NCBI GenBank assembly: GCA_000961585.1
Contig: LADN01000032.1
Coordinates: forward strand, 1-35,502
Reading direction: 5' to 3'
DNA: 35,502 nucleotides
From: Peptococcaceae bacterium BRH_c4a
GTDB taxonomy: Bacteria; Bacillota; Desulfotomaculia; Desulfotomaculales; Desulfocucumaceae
The notes under the pieces are model-generated. The model saw only the letters and a list, made by a program, of their open reading frames with translations, was not told the DNA's origin and ran no database searches. Position 1 is the first letter of the stretch, and every line of letters begins with the position of its first letter. The position numbers were made by a program, and so were the translations under genes. Below are positions 24,519 through 31,764 of the stretch, one piece after another.

Positions 24519-24914
24519 ATGAAGCTTTTTTCCAGAGAGTGGGCGGATACGATGGCGGAGACATTGAAGGCCAGTCCCGATTTTCAAGAAAAGGCGGCGG
24601 GCTTTGACAGCAAGTTTCAGTTCATAGCCCTTCCCGATTCCGGCGCCGGGGTAAGCGAAGAGCGGGCCTGCGGGATTAATTTGCCCCAGTGTGACGAAGT
24701 GTGGTCGGGGAAACGGCCTGACGGAGAGGTGGACGTAATTTTAGAAGGCAAGTACGGAAACATGGCTAAGATAATGGCGGGCCAGACCAACCTGCTGGCG
24801 GCGTTGGCAATGCGAAGCGTCAGGCTGAAGAAGGGGAGTGCGGGCAAGCTGACCACCTATCTGGGAGCTGTAAACATCTTCATAGAAAATTCAAAGAAAC
24901 TCAGTGTATCTTAG
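24519..24914 (+). CDS. SCP2-like lipid-binding protein
   Basis: A 131-residue protein whose C-terminal half (VDVILEGKYGNMAKIMAGQT followed by a ...NLLAALAMRSVRLKKG segment) resembles the SCP-2 sterol-carrier fold, which binds fatty acyl chains and other hydrophobic ligands. There is no signal peptide, so it acts in the cytoplasm. Inside a hydrocarbon locus, between the VWA protein and the activase, it may hold or deliver the alkane or the alkylsuccinate to the synthase; that role is inference. The start is ATG after AAGGAGG. Confidence 0.72.
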   Translation: MKLFSREWADTMAETLKASPDFQEKAAGFDSKFQFIALPDSGAGVSEERACGINLPQCDEVWSGKRPDGEVDVILEGKYGNMAKIMAGQTNLLAALAMRSVRLKKGSAGKLTTYLGAVNIFIENSKKLSVS

Positions 24915-24951
24915 ATTTCTGATGCGGTAGGCAGACGAGGAGGTTGTGCGG

Positions 24952-25890
24952 TTGAAGAAAGCGTTGATTAGCGATATACAGTTTTATTCTCTGAATGACG
25001 GCCCAGGAATTAGAACCAATGTTTTTCTTAAAGGGTGTCCTCTTCATTGTGAATGGTGCCATAATCCGGAGACTCAGCCGCCGACTCCCGAGCTGTATTG
25101 GAAGCGCATGCTTTGCGCGCAATGCGGCAGGTGTATGGAAGCATGTCCCAACGATGCCATAAATGCGCCCATCGACCCTGGGATAGCAATGGACAGCGAT
25201 TCCACCTATCACAAGATCATCAGGGATCGGTGCAATAATTGCATGGCCTGCGTTAAAGCGTGTCTATATGACGCTTTGGTGGTGGTCGGTGAGGATCGCA
25301 GCATTGATGATGTGATAGGAGAAGTTGTAAGAGACGCCCCTTTTTATAATAATTCAGGTGGAGGCATGACCATCAGCGGAGGAGAACCACTGCTGCATCA
25401 TGAGTTTTCGGCGGAACTGGCCAGGCGCGCCAAGGAAAAGGGCATCAACGTATGTGTCGATACTTCCGGGTACGGATCCTGGGAAGCTCTGGAGGAACTG
25501 GCCCGTTATGCCGATATATTCCTTTTCGACCTAAAGCACCTTGACAGCAATGAGCATAAAAGGAGAACCGGTGTCGGAAACAGGGAAATACTTGAGAATC
25601 TCCAAAAATTATCCGCCCTGGGTGAGAGGATATGGATTAGACTGCCTGTAATCGCTGGTTATAACGATTCAATGGACTATATGAAAGGGGTTGTTGATTT
25701 CCTTAAGTCTCTGCCCAATCCTGTCGAGAAGGTGGATCTGCTGCCTTTTCACAACTGGTGTCAGGATAAATATGGCTGGCTAGGCAAGAAATGGGAAATG
25801 AAGGAAATCGACGCTATGGATTACGGGGATTGCGAAACCATAAGACGTATGTTTGAATACAGCGGGTTCACGGCCACTGTGGGCAGTTGA
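24952..25890 (+). CDS. assD: Glycyl radical enzyme activase (radical SAM), AssD/BssD-like
   Basis: A 312-residue activase that generates the glycyl radical on the synthase from S-adenosylmethionine. The radical SAM cluster motif is Cys29, Cys33, Cys36 (GCPLHCEWCHNPE). An inserted ferredoxin-like domain carries two CxxCxxCxxxC sets (Cys55-65 and Cys94-104), as in BssD and the HPAD activase. The SAM-binding GGMTISGGEP segment is present. TTG 24952 lies 8 nt after AGGAGG and is preferred to GTG 24946, which is only 2 nt from it. In Thauera the activase gene is first in the operon; here it is many genes downstream of the synthase. Confidence 0.95.
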   Translation: MKKALISDIQFYSLNDGPGIRTNVFLKGCPLHCEWCHNPETQPPTPELYWKRMLCAQCGRCMEACPNDAINAPIDPGIAMDSDSTYHKIIRDRCNNCMACVKACLYDALVVVGEDRSIDDVIGEVVRDAPFYNNSGGGMTISGGEPLLHHEFSAELARRAKEKGINVCVDTSGYGSWEALEELARYADIFLFDLKHLDSNEHKRRTGVGNREILENLQKLSALGERIWIRLPVIAGYNDSMDYMKGVVDFLKSLPNPVEKVDLLPFHNWCQDKYGWLGKKWEMKEIDAMDYGDCETIRRMFEYSGFTATVGS

Positions 25891-25950
25891 TTTTAAGGTG
25901 GAGTCTGGCAAACAGGCTCCCATCGCTTATTGCAGCGAGGTTTTTATTGT

Positions 25951-26553
25951 ATGGAAAGAAGGTGTGCGGGCTTGGCTGATTATAAGGACCAGTTTATCAA
26001 AAATATTTTAGAAATTGAAATCGAAAATTGGAACAATGCCAAGATAGAAAATAGAGACGAGAGAAGTCTTGACGGGTTTATAACGGTCAGGGGCACAATG
26101 TTTAAAACCTGGTCTATTGGCGCCTTGGAGAGTTATTACGAGGATCTGTGCAATTATAAAAGGGATAATATAAACATCATGACCTTAAAATACGCCAGGG
26201 TTGGTAATCTGATCCCCCGGATCAACGACAACCCGCTGATCGACGAGGTGGTTAAGATCGAGACAAAGTGGCAGGAAGAGGTCAGGAATAAGTACCCCAA
26301 TGTGATCAGGGACAACAGTGAAGTTTTTCTCCAGTACCTGATTGCCGAACTGGAATCGTATTCTGAAGAAACACTGAGGCTGTGTTTTTATGACGTCATG
26401 GAGGCAAAAGAAAACAACGTCAATCTGGCGGAAGAGAGGTATAAGATGCTGTTCGGCGAACTGGGCTACAGTTCGCTGAAAGAAGCTGACGAGGCTGCGA
26501 AGGAAAGGATTGTCCAAACAGATAATTGTGCGGCAGGTTTTCAAAGCACTTGA
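25951..26553 (+). CDS. DUF4125-like protein
   Basis: A protein of about 200 residues resembling DUF4125. The pattern is GFITVRGTMFKTWSIGALES, followed by a run leading to INIMTLKYARVGNLIP. It is rich in charged helices and has no catalytic motif or membrane segment. Function is unknown. It sits between the activase and a flavin-fold protein, inside the operon. ATG 25951 has GCGAGG 10 nt upstream; TTG 25972 is an alternative. Confidence 0.65.
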   Translation: MERRCAGLADYKDQFIKNILEIEIENWNNAKIENRDERSLDGFITVRGTMFKTWSIGALESYYEDLCNYKRDNINIMTLKYARVGNLIPRINDNPLIDEVVKIETKWQEEVRNKYPNVIRDNSEVFLQYLIAELESYSEETLRLCFYDVMEAKENNVNLAEERYKMLFGELGYSSLKEADEAAKERIVQTDNCAAGFQST

Positions 26554-26579
26554 AAAAAATATTGGGAGGATGGCAGAAG

Positions 26580-26990
26580 ATGGCGATAAGCGAGAAGGTA
26601 AAAGAGATCCTGAAAAGCGACTCCAGGTTAAATGTGTACAGCACCTCAAGCAAAGACGGTACGCCAAACATTGCCGTAATAGGCTCCACCACGCTGCTTG
26701 AAGACGGCACTTTAATTATAGCTTTGGGCGACAACAGAACTTACGCCAATTTAAAAGAAAATCCATGTGCGGTTTGCCTGGTGAAAATAGAAGGGACAAA
26801 AGGCCTGCAAATGGAAGGCTGCAGACTGAACCTGAAAGTAAAATCAGTTCTGGACGGCGGAGAAGTATATGATAATTTTATAGCGAAACTGAGGAAAAAA
26901 ATAGGGTCTGCCGCAGATATTTTAAAGCATGTCGTGATCTTTGAGATTGCAAAGGCTAGGCCGGTTGTCGACATGGGACAGGGGATATGA
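26580..26990 (+). CDS. Pyridoxamine 5'-phosphate oxidase-fold (FMN-binding split barrel) protein
   Basis: A 136-residue small split-barrel protein of the PNPOx-like group, visible in NVYSTSSKDGTPNIAVIGST, then LIIALGDNRTYANLKENP and an AVCLVKIEG strand. Such proteins bind FMN, F420 or heme and can act as small reductases. Its role in hydrocarbon activation is unknown; a redox partner or a radical-quenching repair function is conceivable. ATG 26580 has GGGAGG 9 nt upstream. Its stop codon coincides with the left edge of the synthase relic at 26986, so the junction of that rearrangement lies exactly at the gene's end. Confidence 0.8.
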   Translation: MAISEKVKEILKSDSRLNVYSTSSKDGTPNIAVIGSTTLLEDGTLIIALGDNRTYANLKENPCAVCLVKIEGTKGLQMEGCRLNLKVKSVLDGGEVYDNFIAKLRKKIGSAADILKHVVIFEIAKARPVVDMGQGI

Positions 26991-27033
26991 GGAGCTGTAT
27001 GAGGCGTGGTACACCCGGGTCAAGTTTCTGTTG
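26986..27033 (+). pseudogene. Fragment of a second fumarate-adding synthase gene
   Basis: A 27-nt stretch from TATGAGGAGCTGTATGAGG onward (26986-27012) is identical to assA at 19694-19720, and similarity continues to about 27033. Translated, it gives YEELYEAWYTRVKFLL against YEELYEAWYIQIKYLM in the intact enzyme (residues about 518-533). The differences are conservative, so the fragment stems from a diverged, once functional paralogue rather than a fresh copy. It lies immediately before the second MoxR/VWA pair, as if a second assA-MoxR-VWA set had collapsed here. Confidence 0.78.
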
Positions 27034-27063
27034 TTAAGGTAATCATCAGCAGGAAGGAGCAGT

Positions 27064-27924
27064 ATGTTGACGCATCAAAAAGACATAAAAGTTCCTCTGC
27101 TGGATAATTATTTCTTTGCTCCAGGAGAGGTCATATTTGTTTTGGAAAAATTAGAAAAACTTAGCAGGAAACATCCTTTGAATATTCTCATTACCGGCAG
27201 GCAGGGCTGCGGAAAGTCATCCCTGGTGCGCCAGTTTGCCGCTTTTTACAATCGCCCGATGGCTGTTTTCCAGATGGGGCTGCTTTCCGAGCCCGGCCAA
27301 CTGTTTGGAGAGCACGCTTTGAGGGGTGGAGAGACCTTTTATCAGGAATTTCTTTTCCCCAAAGCCATTTCCACCCCGTATTGCGTGATACATTTAGAGG
27401 AAATCAACCGTCCGGAACACCCCAAGGCGCTCAATGAGCTTTTTTCCGTTTTATCGGAAAACAGGTGTATTTGGGTAGACCAACTGGGACTGGTTGAAGT
27501 GGCCGAAGGGGTGATCTTTTTTGCCACCATGAACGAAGGGGAGGAATTTACCGGGACGGATTCTCTGGATGCCGCTCTGAGGGATAGATTTTACACTATT
27601 TCACAGGACTATTTACCGGCCGATGTGGAAAAAGAGGTGCTGTGCCTGAAGTCCGGGATCAGCGCAGAGGACGCCGGGATGATCATCGGCATTGTACACA
27701 GGCTCAGAAAAAATCCCCAGTTCCCGGTGTCGGTTTCCACCAGGCACAGTTTGATGATGGCCGAGCTGATGGCTGTGGGCGCCTCCATCAGGGAGGCCAT
27801 GATATACAGCCTGCAGGTATCAAGGGACCTGGTTGAGTCTATACTGCTGTCCGTTCATGCCGAGACGGGTGATCTGCAGGCCAGAGAGGACAAATACGTG
27901 CTTTTCAGGCCCGATCAGAGGTGA
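27064..27924 (+). CDS. MoxR-family AAA+ ATPase, BssE-like (copy 2)
   Basis: A 286-residue paralogue of the ATPase at 21955. Walker A GRQGCGKSS, Walker B VIHLEEIN, the LSEPGQLFGEH block and the LRDRF arginine motif are shared, with identity by eye of about two thirds across the core. N- and C-termini differ, which suggests a different partner or client. The start is ATG with AAGGAGC upstream. It directly follows the synthase fragment, and its stop overlaps the start of the second VWA gene (GTGA). Confidence 0.92.
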   Translation: MLTHQKDIKVPLLDNYFFAPGEVIFVLEKLEKLSRKHPLNILITGRQGCGKSSLVRQFAAFYNRPMAVFQMGLLSEPGQLFGEHALRGGETFYQEFLFPKAISTPYCVIHLEEINRPEHPKALNELFSVLSENRCIWVDQLGLVEVAEGVIFFATMNEGEEFTGTDSLDAALRDRFYTISQDYLPADVEKEVLCLKSGISAEDAGMIIGIVHRLRKNPQFPVSVSTRHSLMMAELMAVGASIREAMIYSLQVSRDLVESILLSVHAETGDLQAREDKYVLFRPDQR

Positions 27925-29666
27925 ATACGGTGAATATCGATCCCTTGTTGAAAGTTGGGAATCCTCTTTTTTATTACTCTGAATACTGGCGGTGCAATAA
28001 ATCCGCCCTTGAGCCGAGGGAACTGGCCAATGTTTTGCGGGCGCTGCGTAAGGTGGGGGCGTATATTGCCACAAATATCAAGCCCATTGAGTGGGCCGGC
28101 GCACCAGGCTCACCGGAAGAGAAAATACTCCTGGATATATCCCTGGTTTTGGGCAAATATCCGGTACCGGCCTGGAAAATGGATTTTCTGGTGGGCATGG
28201 TGGTCAGGGAAGCGTACCGCTGCAGGGAACTGAGCGATATGGTGGTGGTGCATCTAAAACCGGCGATGGAAGCGATGAAATCAGGCCACAGTGCGTTGAT
28301 GGGCCGCATGGCGGATATCGGAGAGGATATTTATGTCCGGCAGGCTGCCTGCGGCGCAGTCTGGGAGAATTATCTGATCAAGATATGGAACTCTTGCAGG
28401 CGCAAGGAAACAAGGGACCTTTTCCTTCCTCCCACCGCCAGGTGTCTGTTCCAGATATGGGAAGAGTTCTGTCTTGAGGGCAGGATTCAGGGCGTACACC
28501 ATGATTACTTGCAGCCCTTGGAAATTCTGTTGTCCCATACCAGGGCCATTGGCGAATCCGCCGGCCTGCGGTCAATTTTGAAGCGCAGCAAGGTGAGAAG
28601 TGAAATTTATCTCAGCATGTGGCAGGAGGTTGTGCGCTTCATCGACGGGTGGGAGGACGAAAGACCCCTGGAAAATAACGGTGCGGAGATGCTGGATGAG
28701 AGAGGCGTAAAAAAGTTTTCGGAAATGCTGGAAGATATTCCGGATGAGAACCCGGATGATGTTGATGAAAGGAAACCTTTGCCCGGGGAGGGCGAAAGTA
28801 ATCTGGACAAACTGGTTCAGGATGTTAATAAGGAGACTGAGGAAACTGAGGAAAATGGCATTGACGGCAAGGTGCGGATGGCTTACGGGAACGATACCGG
28901 GTCGATGATGGAAACCGTTTTTGTCAACGCCAGCCTGCCCTGCCGGATTCCCCGGGATCCCTTGCTGGTGCAGCGTTTAAAGAGCGCCTTTGAATTGCAA
29001 AGATGGGGTAAGCCGGAACATTTCCGGAACAACAGGGGCTTGCCGTACGGGAAGATTGACGGCAGGAGACTGTACCGGGCGGCTTTGGACGGGAAGATAT
29101 TCCGGCAAAAGGAATTCACCAAGGACAGCAATGCCTGGAACATTACCATTCTTGTGGACGCATCGGCTTCCATGAAGGGGGAAGCGGGAAATATTGGAAA
29201 AGACTGGGCCATTACGCAAAGGACGTTTGTGTCACTGTGCGAGGCAGCCAGGGGTTCCGGCAATACCCTAAATGTGTTTGCTTATTATGAGATTGGCGGC
29301 CGCTGTCAGATCAGCAGGTTATACCATGGCAACAGGTTGTACAGTGTTACCCCGCAGGGGCACACCCCCACCGGCCAGGCCATAGTGGCCGCAGTTTTAA
29401 AGACTCCTAAAGACAAAAGGCGGATGATTGTGCATATCACCGACGGGGAGCCCAACTGCGGGGCCGGTGTGGAACAGGCCCTGGAGTTTTGCTCCAGGGA
29501 AGGGGTGGAACTGGTGACCATCGGGTCCTATAATGATGTGGAAGAGGTAAAGGCTTTGTTTCAGGAACAGTACGGGGACAGGGTTTATTTGATGGAATCT
29601 CTGGAACATCTCCCCGAAGGGCTGGAGTCGTTGTTAAGGAGGAAGTTGCTGGACAGGGGTCACTGA
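27921..29666 (+). CDS. VWA-domain protein (copy 2), HExxH lost
   Basis: A 581-residue paralogue of the VWA protein at 22787. The N-terminal LANVLRALRKV block, PVPAWKMDFLVGMVV and GEDIYV are shared, but the HExxH site of copy 1 reads REAYR here, so any zinc-peptidase function is gone. An acidic linker (PDENPDDVDERKPLPGEGES and onward, about 275-315) is present only in this copy. The C-terminal VWA domain keeps DASAS and HITDGEPNCG. It pairs with the MoxR ATPase upstream. The start may be GTG 27921, overlapping the previous stop, or GTG 27930, which has AGAGGTGA at a better distance. Confidence 0.87.
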   Translation: MNTVNIDPLLKVGNPLFYYSEYWRCNKSALEPRELANVLRALRKVGAYIATNIKPIEWAGAPGSPEEKILLDISLVLGKYPVPAWKMDFLVGMVVREAYRCRELSDMVVVHLKPAMEAMKSGHSALMGRMADIGEDIYVRQAACGAVWENYLIKIWNSCRRKETRDLFLPPTARCLFQIWEEFCLEGRIQGVHHDYLQPLEILLSHTRAIGESAGLRSILKRSKVRSEIYLSMWQEVVRFIDGWEDERPLENNGAEMLDERGVKKFSEMLEDIPDENPDDVDERKPLPGEGESNLDKLVQDVNKETEETEENGIDGKVRMAYGNDTGSMMETVFVNASLPCRIPRDPLLVQRLKSAFELQRWGKPEHFRNNRGLPYGKIDGRRLYRAALDGKIFRQKEFTKDSNAWNITILVDASASMKGEAGNIGKDWAITQRTFVSLCEAARGSGNTLNVFAYYEIGGRCQISRLYHGNRLYSVTPQGHTPTGQAIVAAVLKTPKDKRRMIVHITDGEPNCGAGVEQALEFCSREGVELVTIGSYNDVEEVKALFQEQYGDRVYLMESLEHLPEGLESLLRRKLLDRGH

Positions 29667-29712
29667 TCAGTCTGATTCAGACATAGTAGTTTTATAAGGG
29701 GGCGGATATCTG

Positions 29713-29988
29713 GTGGGGATTACGATCAAACTGGCGGGTTCCATAGCCCTGCTGACGGGCGGCCGGGATGTCCTGGAGAGCGGGGCCTCCAATGTGATGG
29801 GCTGTATTGACGACCTTGAAGCCCGGTTTTCGGGAATAAAAAACAGTTTGTGCGATGATTCGGGAAACCTGAAAGGGGTTTTCAACATTTATGTCAACGG
29901 GGAAAATGTGAAGTATCTGCAGGGTGCTGTCACACCGCTTGAGGACGGGGACGAGGTAAGCATTATACCTGCCATGGCCGGAGGCTAG
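29713..29988 (+). CDS. MoaD/ThiS-like ubiquitin-fold sulfur carrier
   Basis: A 91-residue protein ending in PAMAGG. The beta-grasp pattern FNIYVNGENVKYLQG, then LEDGDEVSIIPAMAGG, is that of MoaD/ThiS small sulfur carriers, whose C-terminal Gly-Gly is adenylated by an E1-like enzyme and converted to a thiocarboxylate. An E1-like MoeB/ThiF protein is encoded two genes downstream. MoaE, ThiG and other molybdopterin or thiamine genes are absent, so this pair is probably dedicated to a local task, such as sulfur delivery or protein conjugation. The start is GTG after AAGGGGGCGG. Confidence 0.88.
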   Translation: MGITIKLAGSIALLTGGRDVLESGASNVMGCIDDLEARFSGIKNSLCDDSGNLKGVFNIYVNGENVKYLQGAVTPLEDGDEVSIIPAMAGG

Positions 29989-30111
29989 GAGGCTGTTGAA
30001 AAAGTCCATCTGCGGCGTTGCGGCGGCGGCTTCAATGCTCAACGTACAAGGAGTACGCCTCCGCTTGAAGCCTTGCCGCGCCTTGCATCTGGAGCTTTTT
30101 GAACAGCCTCC
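29988..30111. repeat. Imperfect palindromic (MITE-like) repeat
   Basis: An approximately 124-bp imperfect palindrome. The left end GGAGGCTGTTGAAAAAG and the right end CTTTTTGAACAGCCTCC are inverted copies with one mismatch, and the interior arms (GCTTCAA/TTGAAGC and others) pair around a centre near 30050. It has no coding capacity and looks like a non-autonomous foldback element, inserted exactly at the stop codon of the MoaD-like gene. It would form a long hairpin in the operon transcript. The region 30112-30231 holds nothing else recognisable. Confidence 0.8.
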
Positions 30112-30231
30112 GGTTGTAGTCGAATAAGTACTTTGTTGACCTCTTAATATAGTTTTGCAACACTCTCCTAGAAGAGGCTGCAATGCATAATTATGGTTTC
30201 AGGCCGCCAATGGGAAGGGGGATTGTCTTCG

Positions 30232-30816
30232 ATGATTGTTGATCATCCGGGATCTCACTTTATTTTTGTTTATCACCCTTATGTATTTTACGGGCGCAGC
30301 TATATTACCTATCAGGGCAGGCCCCTGACTAATAAAGAATATCTGGACCACTGGGGCAAGTGGATTGTTCTCGGTTCAAGAAAAAGACTGGATGATCTGG
30401 CCGCAAAACTGGATCTTTATGTTGAACAGGGTGTGATTCCCTGTGTTAAGTATGACCGGGAGCCTCCCAAAGAAATGGATTTGGAGGTCAAGCAGAAATT
30501 GCGGCGCCGCTTTATTGATGTCGGCCAGGATGAAGCTGTTTTAATGGAATGTGTAATGTGTGTCTTCTGTGACCAAAGACAGAGAGAAGAAGTGTGGCAG
30601 ATTTTGACCGGCCTGGGGGTGAACCTCAAGGCCTGGGTTTATGAGAAGGAAACCATTGACCTGTGGCTGCCGGGCGGGATATTGCTGGAGAGATGGATTG
30701 CCCAGAATTGTTCCGGTGAAGACGAAGCAGAAAAGGTCAGGCAGGAATCGCAGGAGCGGTTTAGGGAAACATTCAAAAATGAGGATGCCATTTATAAAGG
30801 ATGGCCTCAGCAGTAG
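30232..30816 (+). CDS. Unknown protein with CxxCxxC motif
   Basis: A protein of about 194 residues that I do not recognise. A CVMCVFC motif (CxxCxxC) lies near the middle, followed by an Arg/Glu-rich helical segment; the C-terminus is strongly charged. The first part is aromatic-rich (HFIFVYHPYVFYGRSYITYQ). No signal peptide or membrane helix. It lies between the MoaD-like carrier and the E1-like enzyme, which suggests it works with them, perhaps as the acceptor or a sulfur or metal handling partner. ATG 30232 with AAGGGGG 10 nt upstream is preferred to ATG 30193. Confidence 0.6.
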   Translation: MIVDHPGSHFIFVYHPYVFYGRSYITYQGRPLTNKEYLDHWGKWIVLGSRKRLDDLAAKLDLYVEQGVIPCVKYDREPPKEMDLEVKQKLRRRFIDVGQDEAVLMECVMCVFCDQRQREEVWQILTGLGVNLKAWVYEKETIDLWLPGGILLERWIAQNCSGEDEAEKVRQESQERFRETFKNEDAIYKGWPQQ

Positions 30817-30832
30817 CGCAGGGGGAGGGCCA

Positions 30833-31606
30833 GTGAAGGACGTGGATGTTGATTGCCGGCAGAGGTACAGCCGCCAGATCATGCTGCCCGGGGTAGGTGT
30901 GGAGGGACAGCGAAAGATCGGGGCGGCCAGTGTTTTTATTGTGGGGGCGGGCGGCCTGGGATCGGCGGCGGCCTATTACCTGTGTGCCGCCGGGGTGGGA
31001 AAGCTGGGTGTTGCCGACCCCGACCAGGTGGAGTTAAGTAATTTACAGAGGCAAATTCTGCACAACACTGAACGCCTCGGGGCGGCAAAGGCGTTTTCGG
31101 CGGCCCAGACCTTGAGGGACTTGAATCCGGAGGTGGAAGTAGCCCCCCGCCGGCAGAGGCTGACTGTGGAAAATGCGCGGGAATTGCTGGATGGTTATGA
31201 CCTGGTGGTGGACTGCAGCGACAACTTCCACACCCGCCACGCTGTCAACGACGCCTGTGTGTGTGCCCGCAGGCCCCTGATTTACGGCGCGGTGCAGGGT
31301 TTTCAGGGGCAGGCCATGACCATTGTGCCCGGGGAAGGGCCCTGTTACCGCTGCCTCTGCCCTGATCCGCCGGCCCCGGAGGAGGCGCCGCCGGGCTGGC
31401 AGCGGGGAGTGATCGGTGTGCTGCCCGGCTTAATCGGACTGGTTCAGGCCTCCGAGGCGCTGAAGCTGATTCTTGGCCGGGGGGAGTTGCTGACCGGCAG
31501 GCTGTTGCTTTACGACATGCTGGCCATGGAGTTTTCCCAGGTCAGGGTAAAGAGAAGCGCCGGCTGCCCGGCCTGCGGGATGGTAAAAGAGGTGTTTAAA
31601 AAATAG
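30833..31606 (+). CDS. ThiF/MoeB-like E1 adenylyltransferase
   Basis: A 257-residue E1-like enzyme that adenylates the C-terminal glycine of a ubiquitin-fold carrier. It has RYSRQIMLPGVG, the nucleotide loop GAGGLGS (38-44), the SNLQRQILH motif with catalytic arginines, VVDCSDNFHTRHAVND, and zinc cysteines CYRC and CPAC near the C-terminus. No rhodanese domain is present, so a separate sulfur donor is needed. GTG 30833 has GGGGAGG just upstream. With the MoaD-like protein at 29713 it forms a self-contained activation pair at the end of the synthase operon. Confidence 0.92.
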   Translation: MKDVDVDCRQRYSRQIMLPGVGVEGQRKIGAASVFIVGAGGLGSAAAYYLCAAGVGKLGVADPDQVELSNLQRQILHNTERLGAAKAFSAAQTLRDLNPEVEVAPRRQRLTVENARELLDGYDLVVDCSDNFHTRHAVNDACVCARRPLIYGAVQGFQGQAMTIVPGEGPCYRCLCPDPPAPEEAPPGWQRGVIGVLPGLIGLVQASEALKLILGRGELLTGRLLLYDMLAMEFSQVRVKRSAGCPACGMVKEVFKK

Positions 31607-31693
31607 CACGGTCTGTCTCAACCGTTTCAATTATAAAACGCCTATTTATATTGCCTTGCGTATTTATGTAATGTTTTAAGGTGAAAAGTAGTG

Positions 31694-31709
31694 TGGTACA
31701 AAATTTGCA
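31694..31709 (+). promoter_or_regulatory. Sigma-54 (-24/-12) promoter of operon 3
   Basis: TGGTACAAAATTTGCA fits TGGCAYRNNNNTTGCW except for T in place of C at the fourth base, with GG and GC 12 nt apart. Transcription would begin around 31721, inside the long palindrome that follows, and 44 nt before the enoyl-CoA hydratase ATG. A TGTCTCAA at 31614-31621 is the reverse complement of TTGAGACA found upstream of the synthase promoter. Confidence 0.8.
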
Positions 31710-31742
31710 AAACTTTAAATTATGTACATAATTTAAAGTTTT
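31709..31742. promoter_or_regulatory. 34-bp perfect AT-rich palindrome at the operon 3 start site
   Basis: Positions 31709-31742 form an uninterrupted perfect palindrome centred on GTAC (31724-31727), with arms AAAACTTTAAATTAT. It begins at the last base of the -12 element and covers the predicted transcription start. It could be a repressor operator, a DNA-melting aid, or a 5' mRNA hairpin. It is too AT-rich to be an ordinary terminator stem. Confidence 0.7.
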
Positions 31743-31764
31743 TCTAGACATTCGACAGAAAGGA

